From NCBI GenBank assembly GCA_040222455.1, contig JAVKDD010000011.1, positions 620,001 to 684,000 on the forward strand: a stretch of 64,000 nt of DNA. The letters are read 5' to 3'. A program made the position numbers and the translations under genes. The notes under the pieces are model-generated. The model searched no databases, was not told the origin of the DNA, and was given only the letters and a program-made list of their open reading frames with translations. Shown here piece after piece: positions 29,001-39,300 of this stretch (positions within the stretch are counted from its first letter, which is position 1; every line of letters starts with the position of its first letter). Source of the stretch: RHLJ01 sp040222455 (lineage in GTDB: Bacteria; Bacteroidota; Rhodothermia; Balneolales; Balneolaceae).

Positions 29001-32000
29001 TTGGGTAAAATCTCGTATCGGTGCAGTAATTGACTTTTATGTGAATGACGAAATAGTTCCGACATCAAAGATTGGTAAACAAGTTACCAGTAAAGAAGGT
29101 GTACTCGGTTACGAATACATCGGTATTGATTTAAAGCCTGGCAAAAACAAATTTCAGCTTGTAGAAATAGATCCTTTTGGAAATGTAAGAGGCGATATTA
29201 ACTATACGATATTAGCACCAGGCGAGCTTAGTCAAATCCGTTTAACGGTACTCGAAAATGATGTACCAGCAGACGGAATTTCAACGGCTCGAGTTAGAAT
29301 TGAATTAGTTGATAAAATGGGAATAAATATTGGTTCAGTATTACCAATTACCCTCGATATTTCTGAAGGAGAATGGGATGTTCAAGATTTAAATGCGAAT
29401 GAACCAGGAACGCAAATATTTGTGGAAAAGGGAATTACTGAAGTAAACGTAAGATCTACTATTGAGCCTAAAAAAGTTACTATACGAGCAAATGCCGGGG
29501 TAATATCTCAAGAAGAAAAGATCAGGTTTGTACCAGATTTAAGACCACTTATTGCCGCAGGTATTATTGAAGGAACACTTCGTTTAAATCAACCTCTAAA
29601 TATTAATTCTGCTTCAGAAGATGACGGTTTTGAAAGAGAACTTAAAGCACTTGCCTATGAGTTTAATAGTTTTAAAGCAGACGCCAGAGTAGCATTTTTC
29701 TTAAAAGGTAAAGTGAGAGGCGACATGCTTCTTACCGCAGGTTATGATTCTGAAAAAGCAAAAGAAGATCGATTATTTAGAGATATAAATCCTGATGAAT
29801 ATTATCCGGTGTATGGCGAATCTTCAATAAAGGGATTTGATGCTCAAACTTCAGGGCGTCTTTATATCAGACTAGATAAAGGTCGTACATATGCAATGTA
29901 CGGTGACTTTATAACTCAAGAGAGAGATGAAAACAGACAATTAGGAGACTACAGCCGATCTCAAACAGGTATTAAGGCAAATCTAGAGAATGAACTCGGA
30001 AATATTACCGCTTTTACTAGCCAGTCTGCTACTTCTAATCGTGTTAGAGAATTTCAGGCACTAGGACTATCCAGATACGTACTTCCAGATATTGATATTA
30101 TCGAGAATAGTGAAATTATTGAGTTGGTAACCTACGATAGAGAGCAACCGGAAGTAATTTTAGGTGTTGAACGACTTACCCGATTCAAAGACTATATACT
30201 TGAGGATTTCTCTGGTACTTTGATTTTTACCTCTGCTATTTCTTCGATAGATGAAGAATTTAACCCTGTATTTATTAGAGCGATTTATGAAGTGGAAAAT
30301 TCAGACGAAAAATACTTCTTAGGAGGAATAAGTGGCTCATTAAATGTTACTGATAATCTTTCACTTGGCGCAGGTGTTGTTCAGGATAACAACCCAGAAA
30401 ATAAGTTCAATCTTGCTTCCGCTAATATCGGTTTTGAAGTTGGTAATACTGAAATTATTGGGGAAGTTGCTCAAACCACTACTGATTTAGATGGTATAGG
30501 TAGAGCGGGAAGAGTTCAGGTTCAGCATAAAGGAAAAGTTGTAGATGCAAGAGCTCAGATTGGAAGATCTGGTGAAGACTTTGCTAATAAAGTTGGAACT
30601 TTAGGGCAAGGTAGAACGGAAGCCAGAGCAAAAGGAAAGATAAAACTTACTCCAAAAACCAGTATTAATACTGAACTGCTGTATTCTGTAAGTGATACTT
30701 CTGATCAAAACACATTAGGTGGTACGGTTGATTTACAACAAAATTTCCAGAGCTTTAACGCACAAGTAGGAATGCGTTATTCACGTAGCGAAACTCTTAC
30801 AAATGCTACCACCGAAAACACAAATGTTAAAGCAAAGATAACTAGTAAACTTCCATTTATTAATAATGCTTCTGTATTCGGTGAATTTGAGCAGGATCTA
30901 AATGATGCTGATCGAAGACTTATTGCTTTAGGAGGAGATTACAGGTTATTGAGCAAAGGAAAAGTTTATGCCAGACACGAATTTATCTCTTCTGCAGGTG
31001 GTCTAAATACTCTTACAAGTAATTCACAAAGGAATAATACTGTATTTGGTATTAAAACCAATTACATGAAGAATGGAGAAGTATTCAGTGAATATCGAGT
31101 AAATGATGCCTTTGATGGACCTACTGGACAAGCAGCTATTGGATTAAAAAATAATTTCCAGATTAAACCTGGGTTTACAGCAAATGCAGGATTTGAACGA
31201 CAATTTACCATAAAAGGGCCTAACTCTGGAGATGCAACTGCAGTTTCAGGAGCTCTTTCTTATACAGCAAATCCTAATTGGAAAGGAACAACCAGAGCTG
31301 AAGCCAGATTTGCATCTACAACAAATACATATTTAAATAGCTTCGGATATGGACAACGAATTTCAGCTAACTGGACATTGCTTGCTAAAAATATTATTTC
31401 TCTAAATACTATAGATGGAGTTTCTGGTTTTAGCAGAATTCAAGAAAGATTTAGAGTAGGGGCTGCATTCAGAGATATTTATAGTAATAAGATTGATGGT
31501 TTGTTTAGATACGAATATAAGTATGAAGAGCAGAATTCAGGACTTCCATTTGTCAGAAAAGCTCATGTATTCTCCTCACATGGTAATTATCACCCAGTAG
31601 ATAGATGGACATTTTCTGGAAGATTAGCAGCTAAATCGTCTACAATAGAAGATGATATTTCTTCTTCAAGCTCATTTCTGGAACTTATATCTGGACGAGT
31701 AATTCATGATATCAACGATACATGGGATGCAGGAATAAATGCATCATTGTTAGCTAATAGTGATTTTACTACAAAAGATTATGGATTAGGAGTTGAAGTT
31801 GGCTTTATAATGGCTCGTAACCTTCGGTTGGCCGTTGGCTTTAATATATTTGGATATGACGATGAAGACTTAGCCGAAAACAGCTACTCTAGACAAGGAG
31901 TTTATGCAGGATTTAGTTACAAGTTTGATGAGCAATTATTTGATAATCTTCTTCCAACAAGAGTTAAAGGTAGCAAGCCTCTCATAGATAAATCTCTATA

Positions 32001-33324
32001 CCTAACATGCGAAGAAGCTATTCTATCTTGTGCAGAGGAAGTGATTACTGATGAAATATTAACTATGCCAATAACCATGGTTGATTTTGAATTCCCAGAT
32101 CCTGTTCTAAAAGCAAGAGATTTGACTTACGAAGAGCTTAGAACCTATGTATTACCAAGACAAATTCACTTTGATAACGATAAGTCGTATATCAACGAGC
32201 CTGCTGCTCAAATGCTTGATAAAGTTGCAAGCTATTTAATGAATCGTGAAGAATACATTCTAGACCTATCAGGATTTACGGATTCTAAAGCATCAAACGG
32301 CTATAACAGAAACTTAGCCTTCCGCAGAGCATTAGCGGCAAGAGCTTACTTGATTGCTGCAGGTATGAGACCAAATCAGATGACTTATACAAGTTTTGGT
32401 GAAGAAAAAACCATGCTAGAAAAAGATCAAGTAGAGATGGCACTGAACCGTAGGGTTGAAGTAAATATCGAAGATTTGGACACCGGTGTTAAGTTTATTT
32501 CTCAAATAGAAGATTTACAAGTTGATCAACGGATCCAATCTATAAATAACTGGGATTATATCTTTAATGCAGAACATGATGCTGTTCCTTCAGGCATTAC
32601 TTTGCAACCGGGTTCTTCAAGACTTAATGAAGTTCAATTGTACTTTATTCAACGAATTGCAACTGCTATGAAGGAATACAATAATGTAAAAGTTAGAATA
32701 GAGCTTCCGGTTGACGAACGTCTTGCTAATTTAAGTTTTGATATACTAGATAGATTTAATGCGGCTGGAGTCTCTAACAATAGGGTAGAAATTTATGGTG
32801 GAAATTCAATTGGTTCTGATGAAGTAAACTTTAGTTACTTACAAGCTGATGAATTGAAAATTATAGATCAAAAAGATGATGTGAAATTTGCTAATAATTC
32901 TTCCGCCATTGCCTTGATGAAAGATTTACTCGAAGTAATAAATGCCAGAGAAGATTATGAACTACTTCGCGATCGTTCACAAACTTATACTGTACCGGAT
33001 AGACTTTATTTCGGTGATCGACAGTCTGGCTTAGATAATGAAACAGAAGCAGTAGTATCAAGAGTTGGTTCCTATTTAAGAAGTAATGAATATGTGAATC
33101 TGGAGCTAAGAGGAACAGGTACTAGCTTAGATATTCGACGAGCTAATGCAATAAAAGAGTATTTAATAAACTGGGGAATTTCTGGCGATAGGATAAAAAT
33201 AATGAGTGACACAGCTAAAGCAACCGGGGAATTGATTCATTTCGAATATAGAAATGCTGATAAAATCAATTTACTTCGTTTGCCTCAGAACCTGAAAGAC
33301 GATAATCAGCGTGGAGGTAATTAA
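26074..33324 (+). CDS. Giant outer-membrane protein: DUF11, Ig-like, beta-barrel and three OmpA-like modules
   Basis: 2416 residues with a signal peptide (cleaved after EIYAQ) and GTG start. Order: N-terminal ITNTATASYVD...SNTVV motif shared with the 913-aa protein; DUF11-like domains; a carboxypeptidase-regulatory-like domain (about 480-600); DUF11 (about 608-735); an SdrD-B-like domain GKVFTDFNRNDIQDEGDLG (about 741-830); a charged coiled segment (about 855-950); an invasin-type Ig domain VPADGISTARVRIELVDKMG (about 1052-1150); a long region of alternating amphipathic strands (about 1155-1960) that looks like an outer-membrane barrel; and an OmpA peptidoglycan-binding domain (about 2028-2145, IHFDNDKSYI...LSGFTDSKAS...RRVEVNI) followed by two degenerate OmpA-like copies (about 2165-2270, 2300-2400). 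It probably anchors the locus products in the outer membrane. Its stop overlaps the next ATG. Confidence 0.8.
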   Translation: MQKFLLHISFLILLLAGVGEIYAQDTSGPAPDGFEITNTATASYVDTSGEIVELEASSNTVVLIVKYELDMLPNNLIQTLRGRTVSLTHILTNKSDENVTIDLSIANTAGDDFDLQNIRFTNTNKSTGSSPSKALVSDLETVVSLVPGESFEFTYAGEVDQSIEGQIESIIRIVGIPREGGNTVVNTDTIRTLNGTKIDLIKNLDDEGKELEQGETFTYTLRGENTGDITAYGRDVTLDGFADNKVVLLDSVPANLTFTNFESVDSGIPFYHTFGSSEFEFLSTLPPNLEDIDVIGVLFDSIAVGQSFDAVFRVKINEGAIGQISNVAFVDYLDSEGDTVTTTASDSVMIELEGTASINYFTDDDFLQPTSTSSIGQPLFIQANASLCNENSTRIERVTIEIASTLSGDLESYIGVETGRNTGIFRIQEDVPTRNSVDFPVVQSNKILEVMVEDELVAELKCAGLIQSGATGRITALLTVDVFGTVYDTESNDPVAGATVQIIDVTGQGNGGNAGGLAATFAVDGTTPIENAQITGDDGRFSYPFVLPSTYRIEVIPPDKYNFPSEVGIAFQPTDRETDSVASYGLEFTLENTAQAVDLDIPIDGQAINVLFSDKKVDKTIAEIGDYLNYSVEVRSEAVNTVHNLVIEDDLPLGFEYVMGTARINDIKTDDPVGGKGPTLMFTVDSLESGNTVSVKYRVLVGPGAQKGDGINTALASSDELIARSSNRARVEVEVRGGVFSDDGYIFGKVFTDFNRNDIQDEGDLGIPGVRLYMENGTFVITDVEGNYTMYGVKPNKHVLKLDNTTLPKGATLSILDNRHANDPSSRFVDLKKGEFHRADFAVCNCDTGSILVEVQKRIDALRGQNNELQNSISQNFSIEDRKYSGGSSRNQASGTVGNGKNGALVNANGLPPETAQEAAELELELIEKHKADSLKYASNLKPKFTLEELIRNQNNELGFLNIADGDTISASQKNIWVKSRIGAVIDFYVNDEIVPTSKIGKQVTSKEGVLGYEYIGIDLKPGKNKFQLVEIDPFGNVRGDINYTILAPGELSQIRLTVLENDVPADGISTARVRIELVDKMGINIGSVLPITLDISEGEWDVQDLNANEPGTQIFVEKGITEVNVRSTIEPKKVTIRANAGVISQEEKIRFVPDLRPLIAAGIIEGTLRLNQPLNINSASEDDGFERELKALAYEFNSFKADARVAFFLKGKVRGDMLLTAGYDSEKAKEDRLFRDINPDEYYPVYGESSIKGFDAQTSGRLYIRLDKGRTYAMYGDFITQERDENRQLGDYSRSQTGIKANLENELGNITAFTSQSATSNRVREFQALGLSRYVLPDIDIIENSEIIELVTYDREQPEVILGVERLTRFKDYILEDFSGTLIFTSAISSIDEEFNPVFIRAIYEVENSDEKYFLGGISGSLNVTDNLSLGAGVVQDNNPENKFNLASANIGFEVGNTEIIGEVAQTTTDLDGIGRAGRVQVQHKGKVVDARAQIGRSGEDFANKVGTLGQGRTEARAKGKIKLTPKTSINTELLYSVSDTSDQNTLGGTVDLQQNFQSFNAQVGMRYSRSETLTNATTENTNVKAKITSKLPFINNASVFGEFEQDLNDADRRLIALGGDYRLLSKGKVYARHEFISSAGGLNTLTSNSQRNNTVFGIKTNYMKNGEVFSEYRVNDAFDGPTGQAAIGLKNNFQIKPGFTANAGFERQFTIKGPNSGDATAVSGALSYTANPNWKGTTRAEARFASTTNTYLNSFGYGQRISANWTLLAKNIISLNTIDGVSGFSRIQERFRVGAAFRDIYSNKIDGLFRYEYKYEEQNSGLPFVRKAHVFSSHGNYHPVDRWTFSGRLAAKSSTIEDDISSSSSFLELISGRVIHDINDTWDAGINASLLANSDFTTKDYGLGVEVGFIMARNLRLAVGFNIFGYDDEDLAENSYSRQGVYAGFSYKFDEQLFDNLLPTRVKGSKPLIDKSLYLTCEEAILSCAEEVITDEILTMPITMVDFEFPDPVLKARDLTYEELRTYVLPRQIHFDNDKSYINEPAAQMLDKVASYLMNREEYILDLSGFTDSKASNGYNRNLAFRRALAARAYLIAAGMRPNQMTYTSFGEEKTMLEKDQVEMALNRRVEVNIEDLDTGVKFISQIEDLQVDQRIQSINNWDYIFNAEHDAVPSGITLQPGSSRLNEVQLYFIQRIATAMKEYNNVKVRIELPVDERLANLSFDILDRFNAAGVSNNRVEIYGGNSIGSDEVNFSYLQADELKIIDQKDDVKFANNSSAIALMKDLLEVINAREDYELLRDRSQTYTVPDRLYFGDRQSGLDNETEAVVSRVGSYLRSNEYVNLELRGTGTSLDIRRANAIKEYLINWGISGDRIKIMSDTAKATGELIHFEYRNADKINLLRLPQNLKDDNQRGGN

Positions 33325-36300
33325 TGGGATTTAAGAAATCAAATATAACTGGGAAAATGTTATCTGTATTTTCGTTAATCATATTATTGAGTACTTCTAT
33401 TGCTAGTACGTCTTTAAGTGATAGCGAAAGTGAAAAAGGATTGGAAATAACTCCAAATGTGGAAAAAAGTAATGAACTTTTAGAAGCCGAAGAGTTTTTT
33501 AGGTTTAGAAGAGCTTGCGAGGATTTACCAACTCTTTCATTTGATTTTGCAACAGCAACCAGATTGGCAGGAACGGGAACTCCTACAGTAGGTACAATCT
33601 ATAAATATTTTGATGTAACGGGTGATGGAACTACTGATGCAGAGATTAAAATTATAAATATTAGTAATGCAAGAATTATCAATTTTGATCAGTCTACTAC
33701 AGGTACTGCTCAGAACTTCCAACCTCAGATTGCCCCTAATGTTACAGGTATTGGTTCACAAGGGTTTATAGATTTTGAATTCACCTTTTTCCAAAATGGT
33801 TCTTCAATTTTAAGAGATTTCATTGATTTTACAGCCTCTGCAGTGGATGTGGATGGAGATGCCGTTCAAACTCGTGAATTTGTAGGCTTCCAAAATTTAG
33901 AAGCATTTACAGTTGAAGCTACCAATGCATTAACCCCAGGATTTTCAAATGTTTATTTTACATTCGAATCAACTACCGAAGATAATGTTCCTAATATTGA
34001 TCCAAATGCTACTACAAATTTAGTATATACTACTTATGAAACGGTTTCCAGATTTAAAATAAGGGCAGGGGTTAAAGATGCATTTTCAACTACTGGCGCA
34101 GGAGCTGAACGTCTTTTTTCATTTAATTTTGACCCTTGCTTAATTGAGAATTTTAACAATCCGGTAACTACTAATGTATTCGATCTTGAAATACGAAAGA
34201 AAGTTGATGAAAAAAGTCCTGATACCGGTGAGCAAATTAAGTACACCGTTGTAGTTCAGAACAAAGATAATAATACAAATGCAACAGGTGTTTTTGTTAC
34301 TGATAATTTACCATCAGGTTTAACGTATGTATCACATACTGTAACACAAGGAACATATAATTCTGGAAATGGAATTTGGAATCTTGGTCTGGTTCCATTT
34401 CAGATTTCAGATACATTAACTATTAATGCAACGGTAAATACTGGTACAGAGGGTAATAAAATTACCAATGTTGCTACAATTTCGGCATTTGAAGGACAAG
34501 ACAGGAATATTTCTAATAATACTACCTCTGCCTCTTTAACCGTTAGAAACCCAGCCGGCGCTTCATGTCAAGATCCACCATTATTTGCGTTTACAAACAG
34601 TACTTTAGAACAGGGATCAGCTTTATTAACGGGAGCGGTTTATCGTTTTAGTAATGTAGATACTGGAGTAGATGCGCTTGTTACTATTGAAAACAGAGTA
34701 AATGCTACAGTTACTTCAATTAATAATAACCTAACGGATCCTTTTCAACCTAGCATAAGACGTCAATCGAGTAGCAACGCGTATGTAGATTTTAGTATTC
34801 AATTTGTGCAATCAGGTACGGGTTTTCCAATTACCTACGACGAAATACCAGTAAGTGGAGTTGATATAGATGGAACTGGGTCGGGAACGTTGAGAGACTA
34901 CGTTGGTTTTGCCGATTTCTTGTCATATACGATTGAACAGTTTGGATCTGAATTGACGCAAAGCACGAGTGGCGATTACACTATTTTTACGGCAAATAAT
35001 GCTACGAATGCAACCGGTGGGCAAGTAGATACAGATAATGTTGTGTACACTATTTACAAAAGTACGTCAACTGTAAAAATAAGGGCAGGTATATCTAATG
35101 CGAGTGTAAATACAACGGTACCAGTAATATTTGATTTTACAGAATGTGTAATCGAGAATTTCGATAGCCCTACAACAACAAATGTAAGTACCGATCTCCA
35201 AATTGTAAAAACAGTAGACGATAATAATCCAACCGAGCGTGATAACATTGAATTTACACTCGAACTGGATAATCTTGGTCCTCTTACCGCTACAGGAATT
35301 GTTGTAAAAGACTCTCTACCAGACGGTTTTACCTTAATAAACGGAACTGTATCACAAGGTACATTTAACCCTACAACGGGAGAGTGGGCTGTAGGTACCG
35401 TAATAAGTGGTAGTGATGCTACGCTAACCCTAAACTATTCAGTTGATGAACAATCAGCAGATATTACTCTTAGGAATTATGCATTCATCAAAGAGTTAAA
35501 TCAAAATGATATTAACTCCGCAAATGACACTTCCTTTGTAGATGTTGATGTAGTCACGAATCCGGATGCAGATATTGAAGTTTTTAAAAGTATTACTAAC
35601 AGTACAACATCCACCATACAGTTTGAGTTGAAAGCAACTAACAATGGACCAGTCACAGCAACTAATGTATTTGTAAAAGATTCCTTGACAACTGCACTAA
35701 CTTTTGTAAGTGTTGGATCTGGTAGCGATGGAAGTTTTACAAGTGGAACAGGGATTTGGGATGTTGGTACAATTGCAGTAAATGATACCTCAACTATTAT
35801 ACTTAATTACATTACAGCTTCAATAGTTAGTGGTGAAAATTATGCGTTTCTGCAAAGTTTAGATCAGGATGACATACAAATAAATAATGATACAACCTCT
35901 GTGCCTTTTACTTTCAATACTTTCATTTCTGGAACAGTATTTGAAGATATAACAGGGGATGAACTAACCGACGGAGATACTAATTTTAATGACGCATCTG
36001 GCGATCAGCAAGCTCTTTCAGGGGTTGAAGTTCATTTGTACAGAGATCTTAATAATGGGGGACTTGGAACCTCAGAAAATTATATTGGAACAACTACAAC
36101 TGATGGAAACGGTAATTACTTATTTGAAGTGCCCGCAAATGATACCTATTGGATTGTTGTAGATTCACAAACCGGTGAAATGACCGACGGCACCACTTGG
36201 CCAGATCAAACCTATGGTGCGGCTGGTGCAGTATGTGCTGATGGTGCAGGAGGAACTTCGTCTCCTTCAACAAGTGCAGGTCCTTGTTATGGAGGTAGAA

Positions 36301-39300
36301 ATGGAGCAACATCCGATGATATTCCAAACACTCCTGTTGATGGAAGTATAAATACTGCCGAACATATTATTGAAGTATTGATCGCTGGAAATAATTCAGT
36401 TTCTGATATTGATTTTGGTTTCAGTTTTAATGTAGTAACTAATATTGATGATGCTGATGAAGACGGTTCTTCTGCTCGATGGCATCAAGGTTCGTTCCGT
36501 CAGTTTGCATTTAATGCGAATCAAATTGATGGCGATAATGAAATGCGTTTTGTGCCAGCAGTAGCGGCTAATCAAAGTACATGGTGGAGAATTACACTGA
36601 ATGGGACTTTAATGCCTACCATGATTGATGGAGGAACTACATTCGATGGAACAGCTTACAACTTTCAAGACCCTGATCAGATCAGAGATACAAATACCGG
36701 AACTGTAGGTGGCGATGGTGGAACTATTTCCACTGTAGGTACAGATGCTGTTTCTTTTTCATATTTCAATAGAAAAGAACTTGATATAAATACAAATGAT
36801 GATCCTGTTTTCTTAATCAATTCTCCTGAAGGTAATATTACTATTCGTGAGCTCGGAATGTATAACGGGTTTGGTGGCTTTGATGAAGAGATGATCCAAA
36901 TACAAAATAACCCTGGTGGGATTATTGAAGACAACTTTATTGGTCCATTTGCTGATGGAACTACACCTGCTGGAAATACCAGAGGAAATATTGGAATCTT
37001 TATTAATGACAGTAATAATTCTTTTTCTATTGATATTCTGAACAACTATATCGGATTTCTGAGGAGAACTGGGATACATAGTGAAAATGAGGATGTTTTT
37101 ATCACAGTAAGAGGAAATGAAATTTTCGAGAACTCTTTAGATGCTGATTCAGACACTGATGGGATTTCAGGAACCGGTAATTGGACGATTGAAGAAAACT
37201 TAATCCGAGATATTGGTACAACCAGCAGTTCGGCATTTGATGGAGGTTCAGGGATAGAAATTGGTCGCGATGGTGATACATCACCGGCATCAGGAACGAT
37301 ATCTAATAACACTATTTTTGATAACCAGTCAACGGGTATCTCGGTAATTGAAGATGTAAATGGATTAACAATTTCCGAAAACATAATCACTGGCAATGGA
37401 GTACAGTTTGCCGCAGATGGAAATCCTAAATCGGGAGCTGGTATAAAGCTAATCAATTCTGATGGACAACGTGAAATTACAGGAGTAACAATTTCACAGA
37501 ATCAAATTTCTGGTAATGAAGGACTAGGAATTGATATAAGTGAATCTAATACGGTTGCCGATGGTGTTTCTGCTAATGATGGCACAATTGATACAGACTT
37601 CACTTCTTCTCCAAATGGGTTAGTTGATTATCCAATAATCACTTCGGTGGCAACTAACGGAACGGTAATAAATATAACTGGATATGTTGGAACGGATGCA
37701 TCTCGTATTAATGAAACATTTACTATCGAGGTTTTTAAAGCTAATAATGATGGCGATAATGCTGGTGAAATAGAAGAAGGAGACGCCCAGTCTGTTGCCC
37801 ATGGCGAAGGTGAGTTTTATATAGAAAGTACAGTTTCTAATCCATCTGGAGAGTTTAGTTCTCAACTAATTATTCCAGGTGGTGTTTCTCTTGTAAGTGG
37901 AGATTTTATCACGGTAACAGCAACCGATGATGATGGAAATACATCCGAATTTAGTGCTAACTATGAAGTTGGAGAGTTAGATATTGAAATCACTAAAATC
38001 TTATTGAATAGTTCTCCAATCCCGCAAGACGAAGAAGTAACTTTCTTAATTATAGCAGAAAATAAAGGTCCTACCGATGCAACTGGAGTTACCGTTACTG
38101 ATGCACTTACAGCTCAACTTACATTAGATGCTGGGAATACCTCAGCAACAACTGGAAGTTATGCTGGCAATACTTGGACAATTGGAAACATGGCAAGTGG
38201 ACAAATCGATACGCTAACCTTAGTAGCAGACCCTAATACCACCGGAACCGGATTATCAAATACAGCAACATTGTTAAATGTAAATGAAGATGATCTGAAT
38301 ACAGATAATAACTCATCAACAGTAAACTTTGATATTGCAACGATTATACGAGGGACTGTTTTTGAAGATATCACTGGTGATGGAATTACAGATGGAGACA
38401 CCAACTTTGGAGATGCATCTGGTGATCAACGTGCACTTTCCGGAGTTGAAGTTCATTTATACAGAGATCTAAATAACGGGGGACTTGGAACCTCAGAAAA
38501 TTATATTGAAACGGTTCTCACGGATGCGAATGGAGTTTTCTCTTTTGCTCCACCTGCAAATGATGATTATTGGGTAGTTGTAGATTCTCGTTCAGCGGGT
38601 CTATCGGATGGAACTACATGGGCTGAGCAAGTTTATGGTCCAATTGGAGCACTTTGTGCAGATGGAACGGGAGGAACAGCTACTGAGCGAACTACAGCAG
38701 GTGTATGCTATGGTGGTAGAAGAGCAAATACTTCAGATTTAATTTCAACAAATCCTGTAGATGGAGATATTGCAAACGCAGAACACATAGCCGCAATAAC
38801 TTACACAGGTACTTCTATTACGCAAATCGATTTTGGGTTTAGTTACAATGTGATGAGTAATGTTTTAGATGATGCAGATGATGACGGCTCTGCCACTCGA
38901 TGGATACAAGGATCAATGCGTCAGTTCTTTTTGAATGCTAATCAGATTTCGAGCGCTAATGCTATGCGATTTGTACCTGCGGTCGCTGATAATGATGTGA
39001 ATGGAAATGGTTGGGGAATCCTGGCAATTACTTCTGCTTTCCCAGCTCTTACCGATGGGAGTACAACAGTTGATGGAACAGCCTATGACTTCCAGAATCC
39101 AGATCAAGTATTGGATAATAATTCCGGCAGTATAGGCACCGGAGGAACGGTTGGTGTGGATGCATTATCTCTTCCAACATTCGAAGATAAAGAGCTAGAG
39201 ATAAATGGGTCTGATTTCACATTTATTACCATAAATAGTACTTCAGGAAATATCATAATTAAAGAGCTTGCAATCGTTAATGGATCAACGACAGGAGCAA

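Noticed and set aside
33313..33318. GGAGGT as a dedicated strong ribosome-binding site of the 2818-aa gene
   Set aside because: It coincides with the Gly-Gly codons ending the previous gene; it may help reinitiation, but cannot be separated from coding constraint.
37046..37456. 136-aa antisense frame in the 2818-aa gene, and similar antisense frames of 122-143 aa at 26418 and 36677
   Set aside because: Stop-poor antisense frames are expected opposite Thr/Asn/Asp-rich coding sequence; no family resemblance or upstream context.
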